Assembly (NCBI RefSeq): GCF_002399615.1
Contig: NZ_DHDZ01000040.1
Location: 14,600 to 78,599 of the forward strand
DNA: 64,000 nt
Direction of reading: 5' to 3'
Source: Pedobacter sp. UBA4863
GTDB taxonomy: Bacteria; Bacteroidota; Bacteroidia; Sphingobacteriales; Sphingobacteriaceae
The notes under the pieces are model-generated. The model had not been told where the DNA came from. It saw only the letters and a program-made list of their open reading frames with translations, and ran no database searches. Positions 32,138-40,312 of this stretch are shown here, piece by piece; position 1 is the first letter of the stretch; each line of letters starts with the position of its first letter. The position numbers and the translations under genes are program-made.

Positions 32138-33962
32138 TAAAGGTTTGCATTTCTATTAAGCGATGGTATAGCCCTTTTTCGGCCAGCAGTTCGCTGTGGC
32201 TGCCTTGTTCTACTACTTCACCTTTGTCTATCACCACAATTTTATCAGCATGCTGTATGGTGCTTAATCGGTGGGCAATAACAACAGAGGTTCTGTTTTG
32301 CATGAGGTTGTTTAGCGCATTTTGCACCAATTTTTCCGATTCGGTATCTAAGGCAGAAGTAGCTTCGTCTAAAAGCATAATAGGAGGATTGGCAAGTACG
32401 GCCCTAGCAATACAAATTCGTTGCCGTTGGCCCCCAGATAACTTGTTGCCCCTATCGCCAACGTTGGCTTGGTAACCATCTTCGCTGTTTATAATAAAAT
32501 CGTGGGCATTGGCAATTTTAGCCGCATTAATTACTTCTTCTTCTGTTGCTTCTGGTTTTCCGTAAGCAATATTGGCAAATATTGTGTCGTTAAATAAAAA
32601 CGACTCTTGGTTAACAATACCCATTTGCGCCCTAATGCTTTCTACTTTTAGGTCTTTATAATTAAAGCCATCAATTACTAACGAGCCGTTTTTTGGGTCG
32701 TGAAAACGAGGTATTAAATCCATTAAAGTGCTTTTTCCTCCTCCAGATGGACCTACTAGCGCAATGGTTTTGCCTTTTTCAATAGTGATGTTGATATTCT
32801 TTAAAACCTGTTTGTCGCCATAAGAGAAACTTACATCTTTTAGTACAATAGCTTGATTAAAATCTGAGAAGATTTTTGCATCTTCTTTATCAACCAGTTC
32901 TGGTTTGGTATCGATCAGTTCTAAAACCCGTTCGCCAGCGGCAATTCCAGAATGTATGCCGCTAAACGAGTTGCCAATTGCTTTTGCTGGACGCATTACC
33001 TGAGAAAAAATAGCGATGTAGGCAATGAAGTCTGAGGCGGCAAGGGCGTTTTTATCGTTATGTAAAATCAATGAACCACCATACCAAACAATAATAGCCA
33101 CCATAAGCACACCTAAAAACTCGGAAACAGGCGAGGCTAATTGCTGCCTGCGAACCATCTTTCTGTTTAAGTTAGAATAGAAAATATTCTCCTGGTTAAA
33201 TTTGTCTTTGGTTCTTTCTGTGGCGTTAAATGCCTTAATAATCTTAATTCCGCCCAGCGCCTCATCTAAAAAGCCAATCATTTTTGCAAAAGATTCATGC
33301 GCTTCTTTTGCTTGTTTCTTTAATCGTTTTACAATTTTACTAATGATAAAGCCCGCAACCGGAATAACAAGTAAAGAAAACAAGGTTAGCTTAACGGAAA
33401 TAGTAAGCAGCATGATGATATAGACAATTAGCGTAAGCGGCTCTTTAAAAACAACCTGTAAGGTATTGGTTACGGTAAACTGAACCACTTGCACATCTGA
33501 GGCTACTTTAGAAATGATGTCGCCTTTTCTTTCATTGCTAAAGAAACCTACATGAAGATTCATCACATTATCAAATACTCTTTTTCTGAAGTTAAGCAGC
33601 GTGTGCACTCTTAGATCTTCCATTGTTCTTTGAGAAAGATACCTGAATATATTTGATAGCAATACCGAAATTACAATGACAATACAAACATAGAACAATG
33701 TTTTTTCGGCTCCTGCACTGTTGATGGAGTTGTTAACAAATTGCCTGAACTTACCCAAAATATCAAAACTTGAAGAAGGGTCTGTGGTGATGTTGTTGAT
33801 CAAATTAGATTGCTTTGCTTTTAATAAAGTCTCAAATAATGGAGATAGCAAAGCTAGATTTAACGTGCCAAATAAGATGGATAGAAGCGTGGCAATAATA
33901 TATGGAATGGCAAACTTTTCAATTGGTTTGGCAAATGATAATAACCTAAAATATGTCTTCAT
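32130..33962 (-). CDS. ABC transporter, fused permease-ATPase (MsbA-like)
   Basis: A half-transporter of 610 residues. Six transmembrane helices (about 1-320) are followed by the ATPase: Walker A GPSGGGKST, signature LSGGQRQR, Walker B IMLLDEATS, and switch His in AHRLSTIQ. The family exports lipids or lipid-linked glycans as a homodimer. Because it directly precedes, and overlaps, the two-domain glycosyltransferase gene, export of a lipid-linked oligosaccharide made by this cluster is plausible. It could equally be the housekeeping lipid-A flippase MsbA. Confidence 0.9.
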   Translation of the reverse strand: MKTYFRLLSFAKPIEKFAIPYIIATLLSILFGTLNLALLSPLFETLLKAKQSNLINNITTDPSSSFDILGKFRQFVNNSINSAGAEKTLFYVCIVIVISVLLSNIFRYLSQRTMEDLRVHTLLNFRKRVFDNVMNLHVGFFSNERKGDIISKVASDVQVVQFTVTNTLQVVFKEPLTLIVYIIMLLTISVKLTLFSLLVIPVAGFIISKIVKRLKKQAKEAHESFAKMIGFLDEALGGIKIIKAFNATERTKDKFNQENIFYSNLNRKMVRRQQLASPVSEFLGVLMVAIIVWYGGSLILHNDKNALAASDFIAYIAIFSQVMRPAKAIGNSFSGIHSGIAAGERVLELIDTKPELVDKEDAKIFSDFNQAIVLKDVSFSYGDKQVLKNINITIEKGKTIALVGPSGGGKSTLMDLIPRFHDPKNGSLVIDGFNYKDLKVESIRAQMGIVNQESFLFNDTIFANIAYGKPEATEEEVINAAKIANAHDFIINSEDGYQANVGDRGNKLSGGQRQRICIARAVLANPPIMLLDEATSALDTESEKLVQNALNNLMQNRTSVVIAHRLSTIQHADKIVVIDKGEVVEQGSHSELLAEKGLYHRLIEMQTFND

Positions 33963-34040
33963 CTAAAATGTTATAAGAGTGCAAAGTTATGGTTTTTGAT
34001 AAATCTTCTGTCATTGCAATATATTAAGCAACTGCTTTTG

Positions 34041-34135
34041 TCCCTAAAGCAAGGCACAAGGGCAACGAGCATATTTTTCTTTCGCATTAGGATGGCGTTT
34101 GAGCCCCCTATCGAAGCAAGCCCGTAAAAATACTT
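34041..34135. repeat. GC-richer intergenic block, possible dispersed repeat
   Basis: In the 241-bp gap between the divergent ABC transporter and meaB genes, a block with runs such as AAGGCACAAGGGCAACG and GAGCCCCCTATCGAAGC stands out from AT-rich flanks. It has no open reading frame that looks like protein. A short repeat element is possible, but no second copy is seen here. Confidence 0.3.
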
Positions 34136-34203
34136 GCGATGTTTTTAAACAGTTTCTAACCGTTATGATAAATGTAATTGATTTATTATGTTTATTTGTT
34201 AAT

Positions 34204-35106
34204 ATGGTTGCTAAACGAATAGACCTTGAACATATAATAACTCCAATTAAAAATGGGAGCTTTGTTGCTTTGGCAAGAGCTTTAACCTTGGTCGAAAATG
34301 ATATTGATCCAGCGGCAGCATTATTAAAGAAATTAGCAATTAACCGCGAGGTGCCGGTAGTGGGTATAACGGGCCCGCCAGGTGCTGGGAAAAGCACATT
34401 GGTAAATGCCATTACAGCAGCGTTTTGTGCAGCAAATAAAAGGGTGGCTATTCTTGCCATAGACCCTACTTCTCCTTTTAATTACGGATCCTTATTAGGA
34501 GATAGGATAAGAATGTCCAAGCTTTTTAACCATCCAAATGTATATATTAGATCTGTTGCTACCCGGGGTTCTTTGGGCGGAATTTCTGCGAAAACCTTAG
34601 AAATGGTAGATGTTTTGAGATCGAGTAATTTTGATCTGGTTATTGTAGAAACTGTTGGTGTTGGGCAATCGGAGGTAGAGATTGCAGGCCTTGCAGATAA
34701 AACAATTTTAGTGTTAGTGCCAGAAGCAGGAGATGAAATACAACATATAAAATCTGGGTTGATGGAGGTGGCGCAAGCTTTTGTAGTTAATAAGGCCGAT
34801 AGAATAGGTGCCGATGTTTTTGCCAACGGATTGCAAAAAATGTTAAAAGACCAACATCAACAAATTCCTGTGTTTAAAACCATTGCCGATAAAAATGTTG
34901 GAATAACAGAAGTATGCGATTGGATTTTAACAGCTGATACTGTTGCTGTAATAAAAAAAGAACAGTTACTTGCAAAACAAGCATTCCAACTCATTCAACA
35001 TAAGAGAATGGCCAATGTAGATAAGCAGAAAATTTTATCTGCCATTACCGAAGCGTTGAAAAAAGGAAACTTTAATATGTACACTTTTATAGCGCAATGG
35101 TGTTGA
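34204..35106 (+). CDS. meaB: MeaB/ArgK-family GTPase (methylmalonyl-CoA mutase chaperone)
   Basis: G3E GTPase that protects and reloads B12-dependent methylmalonyl-CoA mutase. Walker A is GITGPPGAGKSTLVNA; then IVETVGVGQSEVEIA (switch region), LVLVPEAGDEIQHIKSG and NKAD. The ATG at 34204 (MVAKRIDLEHI) is chosen because earlier in-frame ATGs extend into a hydrophobic stretch unlike the family. This gives 300 residues, with a shorter C-terminus than E. coli ArgK. No mutase gene is adjacent, but a B12-binding protein gene lies at 62.3 kb. Confidence 0.93.
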   Translation: MVAKRIDLEHIITPIKNGSFVALARALTLVENDIDPAAALLKKLAINREVPVVGITGPPGAGKSTLVNAITAAFCAANKRVAILAIDPTSPFNYGSLLGDRIRMSKLFNHPNVYIRSVATRGSLGGISAKTLEMVDVLRSSNFDLVIVETVGVGQSEVEIAGLADKTILVLVPEAGDEIQHIKSGLMEVAQAFVVNKADRIGADVFANGLQKMLKDQHQQIPVFKTIADKNVGITEVCDWILTADTVAVIKKEQLLAKQAFQLIQHKRMANVDKQKILSAITEALKKGNFNMYTFIAQWC

Positions 35107-35377
35107 GATTAACCTATAGGTGTATAAAATTTAGGACTACATGTACAATGTGTGCTTTAAAGGGGTTTTATTGTGCTATTCCAGTTAAAAAGCAGTGTTT
35201 TTAAACTAGAGTATCTGGATGTCAGTATTTTAAAATATTATTTTAGCTGTATTTTAAAAGCCGATTGTGTTTGGAACAATGTTTGTGTAAGGGTTTTGAG
35301 ATTATAAAAATTTGTTTAATTTTGTCTTACAAAAAATTATACAATAAAATATTTTGTTTAACCTTAAAAAGAAAATT
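35107..35377. promoter_or_regulatory. region upstream of the ompA-like gene with promoter
   Basis: TTTG (35295-35298), 18 bp, TAATTTTG (35317-35324) gives a good Bacteroidota promoter with a leader of about 50 nt. The rest of the gap after meaB shows nothing recognisable. Confidence 0.6.
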
Positions 35378-36709
35378 ATGAATTATTCTACTTTAAAAAA
35401 GGGCGTTGCAGCTTCTTTAGTAGCACTGATAGGAGTTTCTTCTATTGCTAGTGCTCAAGATGCGCCTGCAACTACTTCTTCTGCCAAGGTATTTGGTGGT
35501 AGGGCTCAGTACAGAACTTGGTCTTTAGGTGTTAACGCAGGCGTTTTAGCTCCTGTTGTGGTAACTGGCGGAACAAACGATTACTCTAATTGGGACGTTA
35601 ACTTAGGTTATGGTCTTTCATTGCGCAAGCAATTGGGTCATGCTTTCGGTTTAGAAGGGAATGTTTTCCGTGGTAAAGTTTCTGGTCACAATGAAAAAGC
35701 AGGTAACCAAGGTAAATTCGAAACTGAATTACAGTATGCGGTTGACTTAAGAGGTGTTGTTAACGTAGCAACTGTAGATTTCTTGCGTCGTGAGAACTCA
35801 GTTAACTTCTTCGTTACTGGTGGGTACGGTGTTGCAGCTTACAATCCTATTGTAACAGCTCAAAATGGTACAGTAACTAACTGGAAAGATGTTAAAGAAG
35901 CTGCTGGTGGCGATTCTTACGTAAAACAAGCTTATATCCCTGTAGGTGCTGGTATCAAATTTAAAGTTTCTGATCGTGTATCTTTCAACTTAGCTTATAC
36001 CATGAACTTTGTTGACGGAGATAACTTTGATGGAACTCGTGCTAACGGATTTACTAAAGATAAATTCTCTTACACTTCAGCTGGTTTAGAATTCTCATTA
36101 GGTTCTAAAGCTAAACCTAACTTGGATTGGGTTAACCCTCTTGCGATGATGTATGATGAATTGAAAGATCCTTCATTACGTCAAGAAGTTGAGGCATTGA
36201 AAAACCGTGTTGCTAATGTTGAAAAATCAGTTGATGATTTGAAAAAAGATAGCGATGGTGACGGTGTTGCCGATATGTTTGACAAAGAGCCTAATTCAGC
36301 TCCAGGTGCTGTAGTTGATGGTTCAGGTCGTACTATCAAATTCCCAGAAACTACTTCGGTAACAGCTCCTAACTCTGGTGTTACTGGTTTCGAAACTATC
36401 GGTTTTGAATTCAATAGCTCAGTATTAAAAACAGAATCTTACCCTACTTTAGATAAATTATCTTCAGTATTGCGTGAAAACGGTGGTAAAGTAACAGTTG
36501 CAGGTCATGCATCTAGCGAAGGTACTGCTGCATACAATATGAAATTATCTAAGGACAGAGCTAACTCTGTTAAAACTTACTTAGTAAACTCTGGCGTTAG
36601 TGCTAGCAGTGTAGTTACTAAAGGTTTTGGCGAAACTAAACCAATTGCTTCTAACGATACAGAAGAAGGTCGTATCCAAAACCGTCGTGTTGAAACTTCA
36701 AGAAACTAA
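35378..36709 (+). CDS. OmpA-family outer membrane protein
   Basis: Abundant-type outer membrane protein of 443 residues. The signal peptide ends SSIASAQ at about residue 27. A beta-barrel of about 230 residues follows (RTWSLGVNAGVL, SFNLAYTMNFVDGDN), then a coiled-coil linker, a thrombospondin-3-like calcium repeat (DSDGDGVADMFDKEP), and the C-terminal OmpA peptidoglycan-binding domain (FEFNSSVLK, AGHASSEGTAAYN, NRRVETSRN). ATG at 35378 matches the signal peptide. Frequent GGT/GCT/AAA codons suggest high expression. Own promoter and terminator. Confidence 0.95.
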   Translation: MNYSTLKKGVAASLVALIGVSSIASAQDAPATTSSAKVFGGRAQYRTWSLGVNAGVLAPVVVTGGTNDYSNWDVNLGYGLSLRKQLGHAFGLEGNVFRGKVSGHNEKAGNQGKFETELQYAVDLRGVVNVATVDFLRRENSVNFFVTGGYGVAAYNPIVTAQNGTVTNWKDVKEAAGGDSYVKQAYIPVGAGIKFKVSDRVSFNLAYTMNFVDGDNFDGTRANGFTKDKFSYTSAGLEFSLGSKAKPNLDWVNPLAMMYDELKDPSLRQEVEALKNRVANVEKSVDDLKKDSDGDGVADMFDKEPNSAPGAVVDGSGRTIKFPETTSVTAPNSGVTGFETIGFEFNSSVLKTESYPTLDKLSSVLRENGGKVTVAGHASSEGTAAYNMKLSKDRANSVKTYLVNSGVSASSVVTKGFGETKPIASNDTEEGRIQNRRVETSRN

Positions 36710-36739
36710 TATTTCTTTAAAGTAATAACAATATAAAAG

Positions 36740-36768
36740 GTCCCGATTTTAACATCGGGACTTTTTTT
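36740..36768 (+). terminator. terminator of the ompA-like gene
   Basis: GTCCCGAT (36740-36747) pairs with ATCGGGAC (36754-36761), followed by T7. Confidence 0.9.
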
Positions 36769-36854
36769 ATGCCTAAATTTGCGGAGATAATTTAGTTGAA
36801 TTTTTTATCAGATCAACTTGTTAGCCTAACCAATTAATCATTAAAATTAAACAA

Positions 36855-37235
36855 ATGAAAAAAACAATTTACACCTCTAACGCTCCCGAGCCTATTGGGC
36901 CTTATAGCCAAGCTATTGTGGCTAATGGCTTTTTATTTGCTTCTGGTCAAATTGCTATTAATCCCGAAAACAGCGAATTAAATAACGGCTCTTTAGAAGA
37001 AGAAACTCATCAAGTAATGCGTAATATTAAAGCGTTATTGGTAGAGTCTGGCTATGAGTTTGATCATATTGTTAAAACAACTATTTTCTTGTCTGATATG
37101 GCTTTATTTGCACAAGTAAACGAAATTTATGGTTCTTATTTTAAAAGTGATTTTCCTGCTAGAGAAACCGTGGCGGTAAAGGGATTGCCTAAAGGGGTAA
37201 ATGTAGAAATTTCTGTAACTGCTTATAAAGGATAA
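36855..37235 (+). CDS. ridA: RidA family enamine/imine deaminase
   Basis: Hydrolyses reactive enamine/imine intermediates such as those from threonine dehydratase, protecting PLP enzymes. Signatures: SNAPEPIGPYSQAIVANGFL, SGQIAINPE, NIKALLVESG, and FPARETVAVKGLPKGVNVEI with the conserved Arg and terminal Glu. The 126 residues form the usual trimeric fold. It lies 2 bp before rarD, so the pair is probably cotranscribed, with recG 6 bp further on. Confidence 0.94.
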   Translation: MKKTIYTSNAPEPIGPYSQAIVANGFLFASGQIAINPENSELNNGSLEEETHQVMRNIKALLVESGYEFDHIVKTTIFLSDMALFAQVNEIYGSYFKSDFPARETVAVKGLPKGVNVEISVTAYKG

Positions 37236-37237
37236 TC

Positions 37238-38143
37238 TTGGCTCCCAGTAAATCAAAATACCTGTTTTCTGGAGTTTTATCGGCGGTAATTTGGGGTTTC
37301 TTTGCTATTCCGCTAAGAAACCTCAAAGCCTATTCGCCCGAGCAGATTTTGTACTACCGTATTTTTACCTCGCTAGTGGTAATCTGGTTGGCCATCTTTT
37401 TATTCAGAAGAAAAGAGTTAAAGAAAGACATCAGCTATTTTAAGCACATTACTACTCGCGAGAAAAAAATTGTTGTAAGCCAGGTTATTGGCGCAACTGT
37501 GCTATTGGTATTTAATTGGTACACATTTATCTATGCCATTAACAATATCAGTATCAAATCTGGTGCTTTTGCCTATATGGTTTGCCCGCTCATTACTGCT
37601 TTTGGTGGTTTTGTAATATTAAAAGAACATCTTTACAAAGTTCAAATTGTAGCGCTAATTTTGGCTACCGCTAGTATTTTAATGCTAGCTACGGGCTCTG
37701 TGGTAGAAGTAACTTGGTCGGTAGTTATTGCGGCGCTTTATGCTTTTTATTTAATTATACAGCGTAAAATGCAAAATCTCGACAAGCTAAATGTATTGGC
37801 GGTACAGATTACAATCGCTGTACTATTAATGTTGCCGTTTTTCTTCTATCAGCATACCAGTTTACCAATGGAAGCAGGTTTCTGGTTAAACATAGTTTTA
37901 ATTGCTATCGTGTTTACCGTTATTCCATTGTTTTTAAGTCTATTCGCTTTGGTGGGTATCCCATCTTCTACCTTGGGCATTATTATTTACATCAATCCTA
38001 TCATTGCTTTTGCAGTAGCTATTTTCTATTTTAACGAGCAGATTGATTCGCATCAACTAATGGCTTATTTGCTGTTGCTATTTGCCGTTTTTTTATTTAA
38101 TTGGAACATGATTAAAGATATGCTTACTTTTAGAAGAAAATAG
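37238..38143 (+). CDS. rarD: RarD-type EamA family transporter
   Basis: Inner-membrane drug/metabolite transporter of the EamA superfamily: ten hydrophobic helices in two repeats over 301 residues. VIWGFFAIPLRNLKAYSPEQ and YRIFTSLVVIWLAIFLF are RarD-like, with PLITAFGGFVILKE and the mirror INPIIAFAVAIFYFNEQ. Substrate unknown; E. coli RarD was named for chloramphenicol sensitivity. Translation starts at TTG 37238, two bases after the ridA stop; no in-frame ATG precedes the first helix. Confidence 0.9.
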   Translation: MAPSKSKYLFSGVLSAVIWGFFAIPLRNLKAYSPEQILYYRIFTSLVVIWLAIFLFRRKELKKDISYFKHITTREKKIVVSQVIGATVLLVFNWYTFIYAINNISIKSGAFAYMVCPLITAFGGFVILKEHLYKVQIVALILATASILMLATGSVVEVTWSVVIAALYAFYLIIQRKMQNLDKLNVLAVQITIAVLLMLPFFFYQHTSLPMEAGFWLNIVLIAIVFTVIPLFLSLFALVGIPSSTLGIIIYINPIIAFAVAIFYFNEQIDSHQLMAYLLLLFAVFLFNWNMIKDMLTFRRK

Positions 38144-38149
38144 TAAGTT

Positions 38150-40261
38150 TTGTTCGCATCCAATTTAGAAACACCTCTAGTTTATTTAAAGGGCGTTGGG
38201 CCTAAACGAGCCGAGTTGCTACAAAAAGAGCTTGGGGTTTTTACCTACGAACAACTTTTGCATCATTATCCTTTTAGGTACATTGATAGAACTCGTTTTT
38301 ACAAGGTTAACGAACTAACTCCAGATATGCCATTGGTGCAGGTGATTGGTAAAATCATGACCAAAGAAACTATTGGAGAGAAACACAAAAAGAGAATTGT
38401 AGCCAAATTTGGTGATGAAACAGGTACGATGGAACTGGTTTGGTTTCAAAGTTTAAAATGGGTAGAAGAAAATATTTACAGAGGCAATGCCTATATCGCC
38501 TTTGGCAAACCCAATTTCTTTAACGGAGGCTTTAGTATTTCCCATCCAGATTTAGAAAGTTACCCTAGGCAAACTTCTGGAGGTGTAACCGGAAATTTAA
38601 CCTTGCAACCTATCTATAATTCTACCGAAAAGCTCAAAAAAAGTTTCTTAGATAGCAAGGGGATTCAGAAACTGATTTATCAAATTTTAGAGCTTCATGC
38701 CAACGAAGTGAGGGAAACCTTGCCCAAATATATTCTCGAAAAGTATAAGCTGATTGGCAAAAAGGAAGCACTGATTAACATTCATTTTCCTATAAACACA
38801 AAGGCATTACAGCAAGCAGAAAGACGGTTGAAATTTGAGGAACTGTTCTTTATTCAGCTGCAATTGCTGTACAATAAACACCTCAGAAGCTTAAAATTTA
38901 AGGGTGCTTTATTTAGTAATGTTGGAGAACGAGTAAACCAATTTTATAATGAAATTATCCCTTTTGATTTAACTAATGCACAAAAGCGGGTAATTAAGGA
39001 AATTAGAACTGATACACAGCGTGGTGCACAAATGAACCGTTTGGTACAAGGCGATGTAGGTAGCGGAAAAACGGTTGTGGCCTTAATGAGCATGCTGTTG
39101 GCTAATGATAACGGCTGCCAAGCTTGTATGATGGCTCCTACAGAAATTTTGGCCCGCCAGCATTACGAATCGTTGGTAGGGATGTTGAAAGGACAATTGG
39201 CAAACGTGGCTATCTTAACAGGTAGCACCACAAAGAAACAGCGTACAGTTTTACACCAGCAATTAGAAAGCGGTGAGATTGATATGCTAGTAGGTACACA
39301 TGCGCTGATTGAAGATAAAGTTCAGTTTAAGAATTTAGGACTGGTGGTCATAGATGAGCAGCACCGATTTGGTGTAGAACAGCGTGCCAAACTTTGGCGA
39401 AAGAATGCTGTTCCGCCACATATTTTGGTAATGACTGCTACACCAATTCCGAGAACTTTGGCCATGACTTTATATGGCGATTTGGATGTTTCTGTAATAG
39501 ATGAATTACCTGCGGGAAGAAAACCGATAGAAACGCTTCATTTTGTGGAAGGCAGGCGTATGCGCATGTTTGGGATGATGAAGGAAGAGATAGGCAAAGG
39601 GCGACAGGTATATATCGTTTATCCTTTAATTAAGGAAAGTGAAAAGTTAGATCTGCTGCATTTGGAAGCGGGTATTGAGCAGCTAAGCTATCAATTTCCA
39701 CGCCCTCAGTATCAAATTAGTATTGTGCATGGTAAGTTGAGCAATGCAGATAAAGCTTATGAAATGCAGCGCTTTATTGATGGCAAAACTCAAATTATGG
39801 TAGCTACTACTGTAATTGAAGTTGGCGTAAATGTGCCTAATGCTTCGGTAATGGTAATAGAAAATGCAGAACGATTTGGGCTATCTCAGCTGCACCAATT
39901 GCGTGGAAGGGTTGGTCGTGGTGCCGAGCAGTCTTTTTGTATCTTAATGTCTAAGGATAAGCTAAATCCCACTTCTAAAAAACGATTGGAAACCATGGTG
40001 CGCACCAATAACGGTTTCGAGATTTCGGAGATAGATTTGGAGCTACGTGGTCCAGGCGATATTACTGGAACCATGCAAAGCGGAACGGTAGAGTTGAAAG
40101 TGGCAGATTTGGCTAAAGATCAAGTAATTTTACAAGAGGCAAGAAACACTGTAATAGCGCTACTGGACAAAGATCCAAATGTAGAAAGCCCTGAAAATAC
40201 TTTGTTAAAAAGCTTCCTTTCTAAGAAAAATGTAGGCATTAGTTTCGATAAGATTTCGTAA
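38150..40261 (+). CDS. recG: ATP-dependent DNA helicase RecG
   Basis: Reverses stalled replication forks. The N-terminal wedge/OB domain (about 50-160) is followed by the helicase core: GDVGSGKTVVALM (Walker A), APTEILARQHYE, VVIDEQHRFGVEQR (DEQH box), MTATPIPRTLAMTLYGD, then helicase C with VATTVIEVGVNVPNA and QLRGRVGRGAEQS. Length 703 is normal. The start is TTG at 38150 (FASNLETPLVYLKGVGPKRA), 6 bp after the rarD stop. It is the last gene of the ridA-rarD-recG run. Confidence 0.97.
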   Translation: MFASNLETPLVYLKGVGPKRAELLQKELGVFTYEQLLHHYPFRYIDRTRFYKVNELTPDMPLVQVIGKIMTKETIGEKHKKRIVAKFGDETGTMELVWFQSLKWVEENIYRGNAYIAFGKPNFFNGGFSISHPDLESYPRQTSGGVTGNLTLQPIYNSTEKLKKSFLDSKGIQKLIYQILELHANEVRETLPKYILEKYKLIGKKEALINIHFPINTKALQQAERRLKFEELFFIQLQLLYNKHLRSLKFKGALFSNVGERVNQFYNEIIPFDLTNAQKRVIKEIRTDTQRGAQMNRLVQGDVGSGKTVVALMSMLLANDNGCQACMMAPTEILARQHYESLVGMLKGQLANVAILTGSTTKKQRTVLHQQLESGEIDMLVGTHALIEDKVQFKNLGLVVIDEQHRFGVEQRAKLWRKNAVPPHILVMTATPIPRTLAMTLYGDLDVSVIDELPAGRKPIETLHFVEGRRMRMFGMMKEEIGKGRQVYIVYPLIKESEKLDLLHLEAGIEQLSYQFPRPQYQISIVHGKLSNADKAYEMQRFIDGKTQIMVATTVIEVGVNVPNASVMVIENAERFGLSQLHQLRGRVGRGAEQSFCILMSKDKLNPTSKKRLETMVRTNNGFEISEIDLELRGPGDITGTMQSGTVELKVADLAKDQVILQEARNTVIALLDKDPNVESPENTLLKSFLSKKNVGISFDKIS

Positions 40262-40312
40262 TTTGTTGTAAGCCTACCTCCTCGTAACTAGGCCTCTTAA
40301 CAGTGCAATACG

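Noticed and set aside
32130..33962. ABC exporter as a bacteriocin/peptide exporter
   Set aside because: No N-terminal C39 peptidase domain and no small precursor gene nearby; coupled instead to a glycosyltransferase gene.
34099..34203. N-terminal extension of meaB
   Set aside because: Adds a hydrophobic, Cys-containing stretch unlike MeaB and runs into the intergenic GC-rich block; ATG at 34204 fits the family.
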